From: Ophiura sarsii
Taxonomy: Eukaryota; Echinodermata; Ophiuroidea; Amphilepidida; Ophiuridae
Direction of reading: 5' to 3'
DNA length: 64,000 nt
Assembly (NCBI GenBank): GCA_035610835.1
Contig: CM069445.1
Coordinates: 31,298,811 to 31,362,810, forward strand
In this document: positions 63,181 to 64,000 of the stretch, in pieces
Layout: each line of letters opens with the position of its first letter
Numbering within the stretch: the first letter of the stretch is position 1
Notes under the pieces: model-generated
Databases searched by the model: none
The model's input: the letters and a program-made list of their open reading frames with translations, nothing else
What the model was told of the DNA's origin: nothing
Made by a program: the position numbers and the translations under genes

Positions 63181-63734
63181 AACGATTATATTCTTTTAAC
63201 CTTCTTTTTTCACACAGTTATCAATACAGAAATGTAATATATATAAATGCTTGCGATACATGTTGCCAATCTTGATTGATATATTACTCGCCGTAAACAC
63301 GACACTCCTTGACGAGGTTACCGATAAGAGATTACACATGTTTTTAGACATGGCACTGAGCTTATAGCAAAAACTAAACCTGAGGCGTGTTATTGGAGTA
63401 AGCAAACCCGTACGGTCCTTACGACTTCTACAATCAAATTTTAAATAAGCACCCCATCCCTTAAGTCAATTAAATGACTATATTCTTACAAAAAATGTTT
63501 AAGTTTTACGTGGTCGGGATGCAAATCACACAAAAATCGGTATCATTCATAATTTGTTAAAGGTAGTATTGACTAACCGATATTGTGTTCTCTGTACAGG
63601 TCACATAACTTTATTTTTATAATTGGAGAAAACCTGCCATGAAATCAGTGACGAAAATCATGTGCGCACTTGAGTGCGTTGTACTTGTGAATGTTTCTGA
63701 TGAGATGCGTATTTGTTGATCGAGAATTAGTTGT

Positions 63735-63990
63735 TTTGATTTACCTTACTATGAAATAGAACAAATTCCATGCGGATCAATAATCAGCGTGTAATAGTCA
63801 GAGGCAATACGGTTGCCATGGGACTCAGTTTGTTCTATGGAACAGTTTGGAAAGAGCAGAAAGTTTTAAATTGGGTGTTAAATGTGTTATTCTTAGAGGA
63901 CACGAAAACAGCCGAATTACATATCATTGGAAAGCTTAGAGTTCACAGAAAGCAACAAAAAAATGGTTTCCGTGTCCAAAACTTCCACTG
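63735..63990 (+). repeat. Array block U, copy 4 (partial)
   Basis: TTTACCTTACTATGAAATAG, CGGATCAATAATCAGCGTGT, and GTCAGAGGCAATACGGT match the distal half of block U copy 2. Confidence 0.75.
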
Positions 63991-64000
63991 GAAATAATAA

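Larger units (their letters stand above)
61791..64000 (+). repeat. Tandem array unit 3, cut by the window edge
   Basis: Q-like (61850-62200, ATAATTGCGCCCTGAATTA), T (62400-62625), R copy 5 (62700-63180), S (63285-63600) and U copy 4 (from 63735). The 128-residue frame at 62285-62671 crosses the hairpin minisatellite and the frame at 63770-63997 crosses block U; neither has a domain. The array clearly continues beyond the window. Confidence 0.7.

Overview
The window reads as AT-rich, gene-poor DNA from an animal genome, most likely a marine invertebrate. The basis is indirect: an RTE-clade LINE, a BEL/Pao integrase and a tandem C2H2 zinc-finger exon, all animal-type, together with very many small terminal-inverted-repeat (TIR) elements. 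Long poly-G tracts at hAT ends and frequent TAGGCCTA-like words would fit an echinoderm or hemichordate, but no species can be named. No intact host protein gene was found. Every recognisable coding stretch is broken.

Layout. 0.1-10 kb: a MITE, a tRNA-like sequence, a broken retroelement C-terminus, two poly-G hAT-type MITEs, a fold-back element, and a 1.2-kb array (7.74-8.91 kb) in which a 13-mer recurs about every 190 bp. 10-16 kb: an alternating A/B higher-order repeat, then 2.1 kb of (TTGA)n-type microsatellite. 16-25.7 kb: a 2.9-kb AACGTT-rich element, two TACGAGG-ended hairpin elements, a nested TIR pair, and a 1.4-kb element built from palindromes around its own TIR word, with a perfect 84-bp inverted repeat inside. 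25.9-35.8 kb: a decayed RTE LINE, two inverted copies of a TTAA-flanked element (one carrying a nested insertion), a second AACGTT element, a hAT MITE with a perfect 8-bp target duplication, and a hAT-like composite. 35.9-39.7 kb: a decayed zinc-finger array, a LINE tail, a second copy of the first MITE, and a broken BEL/Pao integrase.

39.7-64 kb is a different landscape. A long inverted duplication (39.68-41.43 against 43.04-47.9 kb) adjoins and partly belongs to a diverged, non-coding tandem array with a period near 7 kb that runs off the right edge. Its blocks recur in the same order, and one 16-mer is identical in five copies. Arm 2 carries insertions whose empty sites survive in arm 1. 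A separate 2.6-kb TIR element at 54.6-57.2 kb holds ten copies of GTTTATTACGTT at multiples of about 182 bp.

The parts do not form a pathway. The window is a stratified record of transposition and tandem duplication. The most unusual theme is elements in which only a short box is conserved, at near-nucleosomal spacing, while the sequence between boxes has diverged. All homologies were judged by eye and no search was run.
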